A stretch of DNA of 64,000 nt from an uncultured Erythrobacter sp. (lineage in GTDB: Bacteria > Pseudomonadota > Alphaproteobacteria > Sphingomonadales > Sphingomonadaceae). Below, one piece after another: positions 9,561-17,463 of this stretch. Every line of letters begins with the position of its first letter. Position 1 is the first letter of the stretch. The notes beneath the pieces were generated by a model that was not told where the DNA came from, did not search any database, and worked only from the letters and a program-made list of their open reading frames with translations. Position numbers and translations under genes: made by a program. The stretch covers positions 602,037-666,036 of the forward strand of contig CANMOQ010000001.1 in NCBI GenBank assembly GCA_947499505.1. Direction: 5' to 3'.

Positions 9561-10781
9561 ATGCCGACAGAGATATTTTCGATCACGACAACCGCCGGAC
9601 ACAGCCTGGATGGGGCGCTCGAAATGCCCACGGGTCTGGTCAGAGGTGCTGCGGTCTTCGCGCATTGCTTCACCTGCACCAAGCAGAGCCGCGCCGCGAT
9701 CAGTGTTGCGCGCGAACTGGCTGCTCAGGGCATTGCGACGCTCAGGTTCGACTTTACTGGGCTCGGTGGAAGTGAAGGTGAGTTTGGCCGCGCCGGCTTT
9801 GCGACGGACATTGCCGATCTGGTCTCGGTCGCCGGCGCTTTGCGAGCGCGCTTTGATGCACCGCTGCTAATGATCGGGCATAGCCTTGGCGGAGCGGCGG
9901 TGCTGGCCGCGGCGCATGAGCTGGGCGCGGAGAATGTCGCAGCGGTCGCCACCATCGGCGCACCCTCGGACGTGCCGCATGTGCTGCACATCATCAAAGG
10001 GGATCATGAGGCGATCCGCGCCGAGGGCGAAGGGCCGGTGACAATTGGCGGACAGAGTTTTTCGGTTAGCCGGGAGTTTCTGGAACGAACGGAATCAGTC
10101 AAATTGCTCGATCTGGTGAAGGAGCTGAGGCTTCCTTATCTCGCGCTGCACTCACCAACCGATACAATCGTTGGCGTAGAGCACGCCGCTGCGCTGTTTC
10201 AGGCCGCCTATCATCCGAAGAGCTTCATCAGCCTGGACGACGCTGATCATCTGTTGACCAAGGCCGAGGATGCTGAATATGCCGCTGTAGCGATCGCTTC
10301 ATGGGCAAAAAGATACCTCAAAAGCTGCGGCGAGACTGAGCTGCCAGAGGCGGGCGTTTTAGTGAAATCTGGCCATGGCAAGTTCGGAACCGAGGTGTTC
10401 ACCGCCAGTCACCGTTTCGTGGCTGATGAACCGCGCAGCTATGGCGGTGATGACAGCGGGCCGACGCCTTATGACTTGCTCAACGCCGCGCTGGGCACTT
10501 GCACCGTCATGACCATGAAGATGTATGCTGACCGCAAAGGCTGGCCGGTCGAAGGCTATCAGGTGCATGTGACCCACGAGCGGGATCATGCGAGCGATTG
10601 CGATCATTGCGAGGAGGAGGGCGAGGGCGCTCAAATTCAGGCGCTCAATCGCTCGATCACGGTTCTGGGCGATGGCCTGACCGATGATCAGCGCGCGCGG
10701 ATCATTGCTATCGCGGACAAATGCCCCGTGCACCGCACGTTAGAGGGGCATCTGCATATCCACACTGAAACGGCGGGTTAG
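9561..10781 (+). CDS. Bifunctional alpha/beta hydrolase-OsmC fusion
   Basis: 406 residues in two parts. Residues 1 to about 255 are an alpha/beta hydrolase with GHSLGG (Ser108), FAHCFTCTKQSRA at the oxyanion region, SPTDTIVG for the acid and DDADHLLT for the catalytic His. Residues about 270-406 are an OsmC-like peroxiredoxin domain with the two expected cysteines in LGTCTVMTMKMYA and DKCPVHRTLEG. OsmC proteins reduce organic hydroperoxides, so the fusion could couple ester cleavage to peroxide removal (inference). A ribosome site (AGGAGGG) precedes the ATG at 9561. The divergent neighbour is the exported serine hydrolase. Confidence 0.9.
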   Translation: MPTEIFSITTTAGHSLDGALEMPTGLVRGAAVFAHCFTCTKQSRAAISVARELAAQGIATLRFDFTGLGGSEGEFGRAGFATDIADLVSVAGALRARFDAPLLMIGHSLGGAAVLAAAHELGAENVAAVATIGAPSDVPHVLHIIKGDHEAIRAEGEGPVTIGGQSFSVSREFLERTESVKLLDLVKELRLPYLALHSPTDTIVGVEHAAALFQAAYHPKSFISLDDADHLLTKAEDAEYAAVAIASWAKRYLKSCGETELPEAGVLVKSGHGKFGTEVFTASHRFVADEPRSYGGDDSGPTPYDLLNAALGTCTVMTMKMYADRKGWPVEGYQVHVTHERDHASDCDHCEEEGEGAQIQALNRSITVLGDGLTDDQRARIIAIADKCPVHRTLEGHLHIHTETAG

Positions 10782-11194
10782 GTCCCGATAGAGACAACCG
10801 CATAAAGGAACGCGAATTGTATCACTAGCATCAGGAAAGTACTGATCTTCCAGGCCGTTCCAGCGTCTTTCATCCCCCGCTCCCAAGTCCAATAACCAAT
10901 TGCGAAGGATGACACCGAGCAGCAAACAATCGTGAACAGCGGATCTTTGGAAGACAAAGCGGTCGCGATAATTGCCAATGATAACAACTGCAGTAGCATT
11001 GCGCCGGTGAACCACACGATTGGTACTGGGCGGTAGGCAGTATCTGGTATGTCCCAATCGGGTAGTAGGCAGTCTTTCCTCGCCAAGCGCCGATCAAAAT
11101 AAACCGTGTCGGCATCATCAATTTCATGGCCGTTGGGTAGGTGGCGCGATTGCCGTTTGAGGCTATTCTCGTCCTTGTTCGCCGGATCAGGCAT
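10778..11194 (-). CDS. Hypothetical small membrane protein
   Basis: 138 residues, not recognised. The N-terminal 55 residues are polar and charged (DENSLKRQSRHLPNGHEIDD); then come about three hydrophobic segments: VPIVWFTGAMLLQLLSLAII, PLFTIVCCSVSSFAIGYW and KISTFLMLVIQFAFLYAVV. It lies in the inner membrane by prediction. I chose the ATG at 11194, which overlaps the last 8 bases of parE, so it is probably translated from the parE transcript. Its stop overlaps the convergent hydrolase-OsmC gene by 4 bp. Confidence 0.6.
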   Translation of the reverse strand: MPDPANKDENSLKRQSRHLPNGHEIDDADTVYFDRRLARKDCLLPDWDIPDTAYRPVPIVWFTGAMLLQLLSLAIIATALSSKDPLFTIVCCSVSSFAIGYWTWERGMKDAGTAWKISTFLMLVIQFAFLYAVVSIGT

Positions 11195-13178
11195 CAATTG
11201 CCTCGCGGTCGACCTCTCCGGCGCGGTTTTGGATGAAGTTGAAACGGTGTTCCGGATTGCGGCCCATGAGCTGATCGACGACTTCCTTCACCGCTGCGCG
11301 ATCTTCAAACTCTTGCGGCAGAGTGATGCGGATCAGGCTGCGGGAGTCTGGATCCATGGTGGTTTCGCGAAGCTGCTGGGGGTTCATTTCTCCAAGGCCC
11401 TTAAACCGGCCAACCTCGACCTTTTTGCCTTTGAAAACCGTCTCTTCGAGCTGGGCTCGATGCGCATCATCATTGGCGTAACGGCTCTCTTTTCCAGCGG
11501 TCAGCTTGTAAAGCGGCGGCTTGGCCAGGAACAGGTGGCCCTTCTTCACTATGTCCGACATCTCTTGGAAGAAGAACGTCATCAGCAGAGTTGCGATGTG
11601 CGCTCCATCAACATCCGCGTCGGTCATGATGATAACGCGGTCATAGCGCAGATTTTCTGCGTCGCAGTCTTTGCGGGTGCCGCATCCCAGCGCGAGTGAG
11701 AGGTCGGCGATTTCCTGATTGGCGCGGATTTTGTCGGCAGTGGCCGAGGCAACATTCAGGATCTTACCGCGAATAGGCAGGATCGCCTGCGTCTTGCGGT
11801 TGCGCGCTTGTTTGGCGCTACCACCAGCCGAATCGCCCTCGACGATAAACAGCTCGGTTTCCTTGTCGCCTTCACCCGAACAATCGGTGAGCTTGCCGGG
11901 TAGGCGGAGTTTCTTGGCGTTGGTCGCGGTCTTGCGCTTAATCTCGCGCTCTTGCTTGCGGCGCAGGCGTTCATCCATGCGCTCCATAACCTCGCCGAGC
12001 AGGGCTTTGCCCCGGTCCATATTGTCAGTGAGGAAATGGTCGAAGTGATCGCGCACCGCATTCTCAACAAAGCGCGCTGCCTCTGGTGAGGTGAGGCGGT
12101 CCTTTGTTTGCGACTGAAACGATGGGTCGCGGATAAAGACGCTGAGCATGACCTCGCCGCCTGTCATCACGTCATCAGCGCTGATGTCTTTGGCCTTCTT
12201 CGTGCCGGTAAGCTCACCGAAGGCGCGCAGGCCCTTGGTCAGAGCAGCCCGGAGGCCTTGCTCGTGCGTTCCGCCATCTGGGGTCGGAACGGTGTTACAA
12301 TACCAGCTGGTCGATCCATCGGAATAGAGCGGCCATGCGATGGCCCATTCGACGCGTCCTTGCGAGGTGCCGCTGTCATCCTCGGGAAAGTCCTGATTGC
12401 CCGTGAACGCCTGCGCGGTCACGCATTCGCGCGCGCCGACTTGCTCCGCTAGGTGATCAGCGAGACCACCAGGGAATTTGAACGTCGCCTCTTCAGGCAC
12501 GTCTTCGGACGCGAGGCTGGGCGCGCATTTCCAGCGTATTTCGACGCCGGCGAACAGATAGGCTTTGGAGCGCGCGAGTTTGAACAGCCGGTGCGGCTTA
12601 AACTTGCGGTCGCCAAATATCTCTTCATCGGGCGTGAAACTGACCTGAGTGCCGCGCCGATTGGGCGTTGCGCCAAGGTTTTCGATCTTACCGAGCGTTT
12701 GCCCTTTGGAGAATTCTTGCGCGAACAATTGCTTGTCCCGCGCAACCTCAACGCGGGTGTGTGATGACAGAGCGTTGACGACGCTGACACCCACCCCGTG
12801 CAGACCGCCGCTGGTGGCATAGGCCTTGCCGGAGAACTTGCCGCCTGAGTGAAGCGTGGAAAGGATTACCTCAAGCGTGGATTTGCCCGGAAACTTCGGA
12901 TGCTCATCGACCGGAATGCCGCGGCCATTATCGCCGATGGTCAGGCGATTGCCTTCCTCCAGGCGCACTTCGATCCGGTTGGCATGGCCTGCAACGGCCT
13001 CGTCCATCGAGTTGTCGAGCACTTCGGCGGCAAGGTGATGCAGCGCGCGGTCATCCGTGCCGCCAATGTACATCCCAGGCCGGCGGCGCACCGGCTCCAG
13101 CCCTTCGAGCACCTCAATCGATGAGGAATCGTAATCACCGCTCGATGACGGAGTACCTTCAAACAGATCATCAGACAT
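11187..13178 (-). CDS. parE: DNA topoisomerase IV subunit B
   Basis: 663 residues. ParE is the ATPase subunit of topoisomerase IV, which decatenates sister chromosomes. The GHKL ATP-binding domain is visible as AAEVLDNSMDEA, IGDNGRGIPVDEHP and ATSGGLHGVGVSVVNALS; the TOPRIM domain follows with IVEGDSAGGSAKQARN and ITDADVDGAHIATLLMTF; the C-terminal segment ends RFNFIQNRAGEVDREAIDA. The length and the missing GyrB-type insert support ParE over GyrB. It stands alone apart from the small membrane gene overlapping its 3' end; parC is not in the window. Confidence 0.93.
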   Translation of the reverse strand: MSDDLFEGTPSSSGDYDSSSIEVLEGLEPVRRRPGMYIGGTDDRALHHLAAEVLDNSMDEAVAGHANRIEVRLEEGNRLTIGDNGRGIPVDEHPKFPGKSTLEVILSTLHSGGKFSGKAYATSGGLHGVGVSVVNALSSHTRVEVARDKQLFAQEFSKGQTLGKIENLGATPNRRGTQVSFTPDEEIFGDRKFKPHRLFKLARSKAYLFAGVEIRWKCAPSLASEDVPEEATFKFPGGLADHLAEQVGARECVTAQAFTGNQDFPEDDSGTSQGRVEWAIAWPLYSDGSTSWYCNTVPTPDGGTHEQGLRAALTKGLRAFGELTGTKKAKDISADDVMTGGEVMLSVFIRDPSFQSQTKDRLTSPEAARFVENAVRDHFDHFLTDNMDRGKALLGEVMERMDERLRRKQEREIKRKTATNAKKLRLPGKLTDCSGEGDKETELFIVEGDSAGGSAKQARNRKTQAILPIRGKILNVASATADKIRANQEIADLSLALGCGTRKDCDAENLRYDRVIIMTDADVDGAHIATLLMTFFFQEMSDIVKKGHLFLAKPPLYKLTAGKESRYANDDAHRAQLEETVFKGKKVEVGRFKGLGEMNPQQLRETTMDPDSRSLIRITLPQEFEDRAAVKEVVDQLMGRNPEHRFNFIQNRAGEVDREAIDA

Positions 13179-13236
13179 ACATAAGGCTATAGGCCCGGCA
13201 GAGAGCCGCTAACAAGCAGGTAGCTCTACGTTTTGC

Positions 13237-14400
13237 TCAGTCCTCGAAGCGTTGAGGCGCCTGATCGACGATTACGACGCTGTTGCCGCGTACCTCGCGC
13301 ACTTCCATGGCGCGTTCGACCACGCCATTGCGTTGGAAGCGGAATGGGCCGTCCAGTCCGAGGAAACCGCCGCGATCACGCAGCTGTCGTTGTGGGAACT
13401 GGCTGCCCACGCGCCAATCGCGCGCCACTCTGAGTGTGAGCAGCACAGCATCGTAGCCCAGAGTTGATATCCGGTAGGGCTGCGAGCCAAAGCGGCTCTC
13501 ATAGCTTTCGGTAAAGCGCTTGTACCGGCCATCAGACACCGCAGAGAACAATGCGCCGCGCATGGCGCTGGAGCGGGTAAGGGCGGTCTCGCCGCTCCAC
13601 AGCTCTGTGCCGAGGATGCGGGAGTTTACGCCGTTTTCCTTCTTAAGCTCGCCAGCCGCCTGAACCGATAGCCGCGCGCCCTCGCCAAGCAGCACCGTGT
13701 CATAGCCGCCCGCATCGCGCAGCCGCTGGGCCGCACTGACGATGGAGGTGTTTCCGCGCGAGTAGCGCTGAGTTGTGGTCAGCGATCCGCCAAATTCACG
13801 CAAGGCATTGCTGAGCGCGCTCAAAGAACGATCGCCGTAGTCACTGTTGGACAAGAGCGCGGCAAAGCGGGTTGCGCCCTGATTGCGCGCATAGCGGACG
13901 CTGCGGTGGATCGATTGCTCTGGAATGTGACCCATCACGAACACATCGGGGCTGGCCACGCTGGTGTCGTTCGAGAATGAGATCGTCGTCACGCCCGCTG
14001 GGCGCGCCTGTGCCTGAACCGCAGAAACATTTTCCGACATCAATGGGCCGAGGATCAGACGGTTGCCATCGGCGATGGCTCTGCGAGCGGCCGCGCCTGC
14101 GCCCTGTGAGGTGTCATAAGTCGTAATGCGCAGATTGTTCGCATTGGTATCGAGCAATGCCATGGTGGTGGCATTCGCTAGCGATTGGCCAACGGCGCCT
14201 GTGCTGCCTGACATCGGGACGAGCAGAGCAATCCGGTGACGGGTTGCATCGGTTGGCAGAGCGGTCGCGCTGGGTTCTGTCGATGGGCCCGGATCGGTGG
14301 TGGTGGTTGGACCTGTCTTGGGGATCACCTGACACCCGCCGAGCGCAGCGGCTGCGCCCGCAATCACCAGAGTGCGCCGATTAAACCAATTACGCTTCAT
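13237..14400 (-). CDS. Lipoprotein penicillin-binding protein activator (LpoA-like)
   Basis: 387 residues. The N-terminus MKRNWFNRRTLVIAGAAAAL followed by GGC is a lipoprotein signal with Cys23 as the acylation site. The mature protein is a periplasmic-binding-protein type I fold (HRIALLVPMSGSTGAVGQSL, YDTSQGAGAAARRAI, LILGPLMSENV, STLGYDAVLLTLRVA), as in the LpoA family that stimulates peptidoglycan synthases. A Thr/Pro-rich linker lies just after the lipobox. In alphaproteobacteria this gene is typically divergent from rsmI, as here. The ATG at 14400 is taken as start because the lipobox needs it. Confidence 0.85.
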   Translation of the reverse strand: MKRNWFNRRTLVIAGAAAALGGCQVIPKTGPTTTTDPGPSTEPSATALPTDATRHRIALLVPMSGSTGAVGQSLANATTMALLDTNANNLRITTYDTSQGAGAAARRAIADGNRLILGPLMSENVSAVQAQARPAGVTTISFSNDTSVASPDVFVMGHIPEQSIHRSVRYARNQGATRFAALLSNSDYGDRSLSALSNALREFGGSLTTTQRYSRGNTSIVSAAQRLRDAGGYDTVLLGEGARLSVQAAGELKKENGVNSRILGTELWSGETALTRSSAMRGALFSAVSDGRYKRFTESYESRFGSQPYRISTLGYDAVLLTLRVARDWRVGSQFPQRQLRDRGGFLGLDGPFRFQRNGVVERAMEVREVRGNSVVIVDQAPQRFED

Positions 14401-14437
14401 ACTTGCCGACCCCTGTTGGCTGTTCCAAAGAGCTTGG

Positions 14438-15295
14438 GTGACTGACCCGCACTCTTCATCGCCTGTATCCAAATCACTTGAGCAGGGCCTCTACATTGTA
14501 GCAACTCCGATTGGCAATCTCGGCGATATAACGCTCCGTGCTGTCGACATTTTGCAACGCTGCGATGTGATCGCTTGCGAGGATACGCGGGTGACGGGCA
14601 AATTGCTGTCGCATCTCGGCATTTCGAAACGGATGCGGCGCTATGATGATCACAGCGAGGAGGGGGCGAGGCGCGAGCTGATTGATGCGGCGCGAGCTGG
14701 CTCAGTGGCGCTGGTGAGCGATGCGGGTACGCCGCTGGTTTCTGACCCTGGGTTCCGGTTGGTGCGAGAAGCAAGGGAGGCAAACGTAGCGGTTACTACG
14801 CTGCCTGGAGCCTGCGCAGCAATCGCGGGCTTAACGCTCGCGGGCCTTCCTAATGATCGCTTCCTGTTCGCAGGGTTCCTACCCGTGAAGCAAAAGGCGC
14901 GCGGGGAAGTGCTGCAAGAGCTCGGCGCGGTAAACACAACGCTGATTTTCTACGAAACAGGGCCTCGGCTGGTCAAAAGCCTTGATGCCATCGCCTCAGA
15001 TATGCCGGATCGGCAGGTCGCTGTCGCACGAGAGCTGACCAAGCTGCATGAGGAATGCAGGGTGGGGGCCGCGTCAGACCTTGCGGCTCATTACACCGAC
15101 CATCCGCCCAAGGGGGAAATTGTATTGCTTATCGGCCCGCCATCAGGTGATGCGCCAGTTGGCGATCCTGATGAGCTGCTGAGAGAAGCGCTTGTATTCA
15201 TGAGCCCCAGTAAGGCGGCGGGACAAGTGGCCAAGGCCAGCGGATTGGACCGCAAGACGCTCTATGCCCGCGCGGTGGAGCTCAAGGCCCAATGA
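14438..15295 (+). CDS. rsmI: 16S rRNA (cytidine-1402-2'-O)-methyltransferase
   Basis: RsmI methylates the ribose of C1402 in the decoding centre of 16S rRNA using SAM. The tetrapyrrole-methylase fold is clear: GLYIVATPIGNLGDITLRAV, CEDTRVTGKLLSHLGI, VSDAGTPLVSDPG and LPNDRFLFAGFLP. No ATG is available near the conserved start; the GTG at 14438 gives 285 residues and clears the divergent lipoprotein gene, while a GTG at 14372 would overlap that gene's start. Its stop overlaps the start of yraN (ATGA). Confidence 0.92.
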   Translation: MTDPHSSSPVSKSLEQGLYIVATPIGNLGDITLRAVDILQRCDVIACEDTRVTGKLLSHLGISKRMRRYDDHSEEGARRELIDAARAGSVALVSDAGTPLVSDPGFRLVREAREANVAVTTLPGACAAIAGLTLAGLPNDRFLFAGFLPVKQKARGEVLQELGAVNTTLIFYETGPRLVKSLDAIASDMPDRQVAVARELTKLHEECRVGAASDLAAHYTDHPPKGEIVLLIGPPSGDAPVGDPDELLREALVFMSPSKAAGQVAKASGLDRKTLYARAVELKAQ

Positions 15296-15642
15296 AGCGT
15301 CAGATCGCGGAAAAGAGCGGCCGCGATGGCGAATTGAGGGCGGCCATGTGGCTGCGTCTGAAGGGCTGGCAGGTTCTTGCTCAAAGAGTGAAAACGCCGC
15401 GCGGAGAGATCGACCTCATCGCTCGCAAGGGGGCGCTTGTCGCCTTCACCGAGGTGAAATGGCGCAAGAAGAAGGCTGATCTCGACTACGCGATCGATGA
15501 AAGGCGTCTAACCCGCGTTGCCGCCGCCGCCGAATGCGTCGCCCATGAATACCTGCGCGAGGGCGATGATATGCGAATTGACGTTATCCTCCTTGCACCG
15601 GGCAGTATGCCTCGCCACATCACCAACGCTTGGATGCCTTAG
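15292..15642 (+). CDS. yraN: YraN family (UPF0102) nuclease-fold protein
   Basis: 116 residues of the YraN/UPF0102 family, which has a restriction-endonuclease-like fold: EKSGRDGELRAAMWLRLKGW, then RGEIDLIARKGALVAFTEVK with the D-(x)n-ExK pattern (EIDLI...FTEVKWR). The cellular role is still unclear; it is often placed beside rsmI. The ATG overlaps the rsmI stop by 4 bp, which indicates translational coupling, and gshB follows 28 bp later. Confidence 0.88.
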   Translation: MKRQIAEKSGRDGELRAAMWLRLKGWQVLAQRVKTPRGEIDLIARKGALVAFTEVKWRKKKADLDYAIDERRLTRVAAAAECVAHEYLREGDDMRIDVILLAPGSMPRHITNAWMP

Positions 15643-15670
15643 GCTGGCACCCGCCTTGAAAGGATTATTG

Positions 15671-16621
15671 ATGAGTCTTCGCATCGCCGTTCAGATGGAC
15701 CCTATTGAAAGCGTCAACATTAAGGGCGATTCTAGCTTTGCGCTGATGCTGGCCGCGCAAGAGCGCGGGCACTCGATCTATGAGTATCATGTTGAGAGCC
15801 TGACGCTCGATGCGAACGACCGTCTATTTGCCGAATGCGCGCCTGTCACAGTGCAGCGGGTGGAGGGCGATCACTTTACCAAAGGTGCAGCTGAGCGGCT
15901 GGATCTGGGCAAAGACATCGATGTTATCCTGATGCGGCAGGACCCGCCATTTCACATGGGCTATATCACGGCGACCCACCTGCTGGAGCGGATTGGCAAT
16001 GAGACGCTGGTGGTCAACGATCCGGCGAATGTTCGCAATTCACCTGAAAAGGTGATGGTGCTCGATTACCGCCGGTTTATGCCGCCGACACTCATCACGC
16101 GCTCCCCAGATGAGGTGAAGCGCTTTATGGCTGAGCATGGTGCCGTGGTGGTGAAGCCCATCCACGGTAATGGCGGCAAAGCGATCTTCCGCGTGCCAGC
16201 CGATGGCGACAATCTCACCGCTCTGTTTGAGGTCTTCAACCAGACTTGGCCAGAGCCGCATATGGTCCAGCCTTTCCTGCCTGAGGTGGCGGAAGGCGAT
16301 AAGCGTATTGTACTGGTCGATGGCGAAGTTGCCGGCGCAATCAACCGCATACCGGGCGAGGGAGAGTTCCGCTCAAACCTGGCAATGGGCGGCAGCGCAG
16401 AGAAAACCGGCCTAACCAAGCGGGAGCAGGAGATCTGCGATGCGATGGGGCCAGAGCTTAAGCGGCTGGGCCTGACATTTGTCGGTATCGATGTGATCGG
16501 CGGCAAATGGCTGACGGAGATTAACGTGACTTCGCCGACGGGCATTGTGGCTATCGATGCATTTAATGGCACCGACACGGCTGGCCTGATTTGGGACGCT
16601 ATTGAGGGGCGGGTAGAGTGA
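15671..16621 (+). CDS. gshB: Glutathione synthetase
   Basis: 316 residues, an ATP-grasp ligase that joins gamma-glutamylcysteine and glycine to glutathione. Landmarks are MSLRIAVQMDPIESVNIKGD at the start, IDVILMRQDPPFHMGYITAT, VVKPIHGNGGKAIFR (glycine-rich ATP loop), EGDKRIVLVDGEVAGAINR and LTEINVTSPTGI. The ATG at 15671 has good family agreement; a longer frame from 15518 overlaps yraN and is not used. It is third in the rsmI-yraN-gshB run and overlaps the following small gene by 4 bp. Confidence 0.94.
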   Translation: MSLRIAVQMDPIESVNIKGDSSFALMLAAQERGHSIYEYHVESLTLDANDRLFAECAPVTVQRVEGDHFTKGAAERLDLGKDIDVILMRQDPPFHMGYITATHLLERIGNETLVVNDPANVRNSPEKVMVLDYRRFMPPTLITRSPDEVKRFMAEHGAVVVKPIHGNGGKAIFRVPADGDNLTALFEVFNQTWPEPHMVQPFLPEVAEGDKRIVLVDGEVAGAINRIPGEGEFRSNLAMGGSAEKTGLTKREQEICDAMGPELKRLGLTFVGIDVIGGKWLTEINVTSPTGIVAIDAFNGTDTAGLIWDAIEGRVE

Positions 16622-16848
16622 TCAGGGCCACGAAGCTTGCGAGGTTCTTGTTTGGGCTGGTCGGAGCTGTGCTAATCTTTGGATTGGTGCGCGGACTGCT
16701 CTCCGGCGAATTCAACATGCATGGTGAACCACTACTCAGGGCGGAAAATCTAGCTGCTTTTATCTCTTATGCAGCGTTCTTGACGTTAGTCGGATTAGGC
16801 TCGCTTTGCGTTGCGATCTTTGGAAGAGATAAGACCGCATCTGACTAG
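16618..16848 (+). CDS. Hypothetical two-segment membrane protein
   Basis: 76 residues, not recognised. It begins at a GTG inside the gshB stop (GTGA overlap at 16618-16621), so it is probably made by coupled translation. Two hydrophobic stretches (FLFGLVGAVLIFGLVRGLL and ISYAAFLTLVGLGSLCVAIF) suggest a small inner-membrane hairpin protein with a charged C-terminus (GRDKTASD). Nothing in it suggests a specific function. The next feature, 5 bp downstream, is the xerC 3'-end remnant on the opposite strand. Confidence 0.55.
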   Translation: MIRATKLARFLFGLVGAVLIFGLVRGLLSGEFNMHGEPLLRAENLAAFISYAAFLTLVGLGSLCVAIFGRDKTASD

Positions 16849-16853
16849 AAGAC

Positions 16854-16990
16854 TTACCCCTTCTTCGCTCTCGGATGCGCGGAGCGATAATTCTCTAGCA
16901 TCGTTGCAGCATCAACCTTGGTGTAGATCTGCGTCGAGCCCAATGACGCGTGACTAAGTAACTCTTGCAGGCATCTGAGGTCCGCTCAGC
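16854..16990 (-). pseudogene. Orphan copy of the xerC 3' end (5'-truncated)
   Basis: The reverse strand reads ADLRCLQELLSHASLGSTQI, then YTKVDAATMLENYRSAHPRA and KKG-stop, which aligns with the last 44 residues of XerC (encoded from 17464) at roughly 80% identity by eye. It keeps the catalytic Tyr region (STQIYT), but the motif-II His position reads LLSHAS instead of LLGHTS and everything upstream of about residue 250 is missing. A one-base deletion occurs just before ADL (LGAE against LGAGAD), and homology fades by about 17005. It cannot encode a recombinase. It looks like the old 3' end left behind by recombination or insertion at xerC. Confidence 0.85.
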
Positions 16991-16991
16991 A

Positions 16992-17011
16992 CCCAGATCA
17001 ACTGATCTGGG
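16992..17011. repeat. Perfect 9-bp inverted repeat at the xerC-remnant border
   Basis: CCCAGATCA, a 2-base centre (AC), then TGATCTGGG form a perfect inverted repeat right at the inner end of the xerC remnant and 20 bp downstream of the stop codon of the gene at 17032-17436. As RNA it would make a short hairpin and could act as a terminator for that gene, but no T-run follows. The 2-base centre does not fit a Xer site, which needs 6-8 bases. Confidence 0.55.
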
Positions 17012-17031
17012 ACCCGATCGAAGGGGGTAAG

Positions 17032-17436
17032 CTAGAACATATTGCATTGAGCCATGATGGCTTTGCCGCTGGTCTCAATTTTGACATTTGCAATCACTTC
17101 GCCAAGCGCGCTGTCGTTATAGGTCACATTTGAACCTTCAACCTTAGCGCCGGCCTTGCCCAAGAATGCGAGGGTCAGGCGGTCTTCAAGAGACTTGTAT
17201 GCTGCGGCTTGCTGCGACGGCGTTAGCTTTTGAAGTTTGTCGTCAAAACACTCGCATTGATTGGATGAGGCGCTGAAACTCAGATAGGGCGCGCTTTGCA
17301 AATAGTCAGTGTCGCACTTTGCGTAATATTTGCCGCGTTCATAACCTTCGCTTGTGTGAGAGCCGTCAAATGCCCCGCTGTAATACGCGAATGCCACTCC
17401 GCCCGAAACAACCACGAATATGGCTACTAGGTCCAA
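17032..17436 (-). CDS. Hypothetical exported or membrane-anchored protein in the xerC islet
   Basis: 134 residues, not recognised. An N-terminal hydrophobic stretch (LVAIFVVVSGGVAFAYYSGAF) is either a signal anchor or a signal peptide. The rest is polar with four cysteines (AKCDTDY, NQCECFDD, AQCNMF), which suggests an envelope location with possible disulfides. The frame opens with TTG at 17436; a strong AGGAGG lies 14 bases upstream, rather far, so the exact start is uncertain. It is bracketed by the xerC remnant and intact xerC and is more AT-rich than its neighbours, consistent with acquisition together with the duplication. Confidence 0.55.
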   Translation of the reverse strand: MDLVAIFVVVSGGVAFAYYSGAFDGSHTSEGYERGKYYAKCDTDYLQSAPYLSFSASSNQCECFDDKLQKLTPSQQAAAYKSLEDRLTLAFLGKAGAKVEGSNVTYNDSALGEVIANVKIETSGKAIMAQCNMF

Positions 17437-17463
17437 TCTTATGATCTCTCCCTCCTATATCGT

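Noticed and set aside
16992-17011. The inverted repeat next to the xerC relic as an attachment or dif site
   Set aside because: The 2-base centre does not fit the 6-8 base spacing of Xer sites, and the 59026 site matches far better; a weak terminator is more likely.
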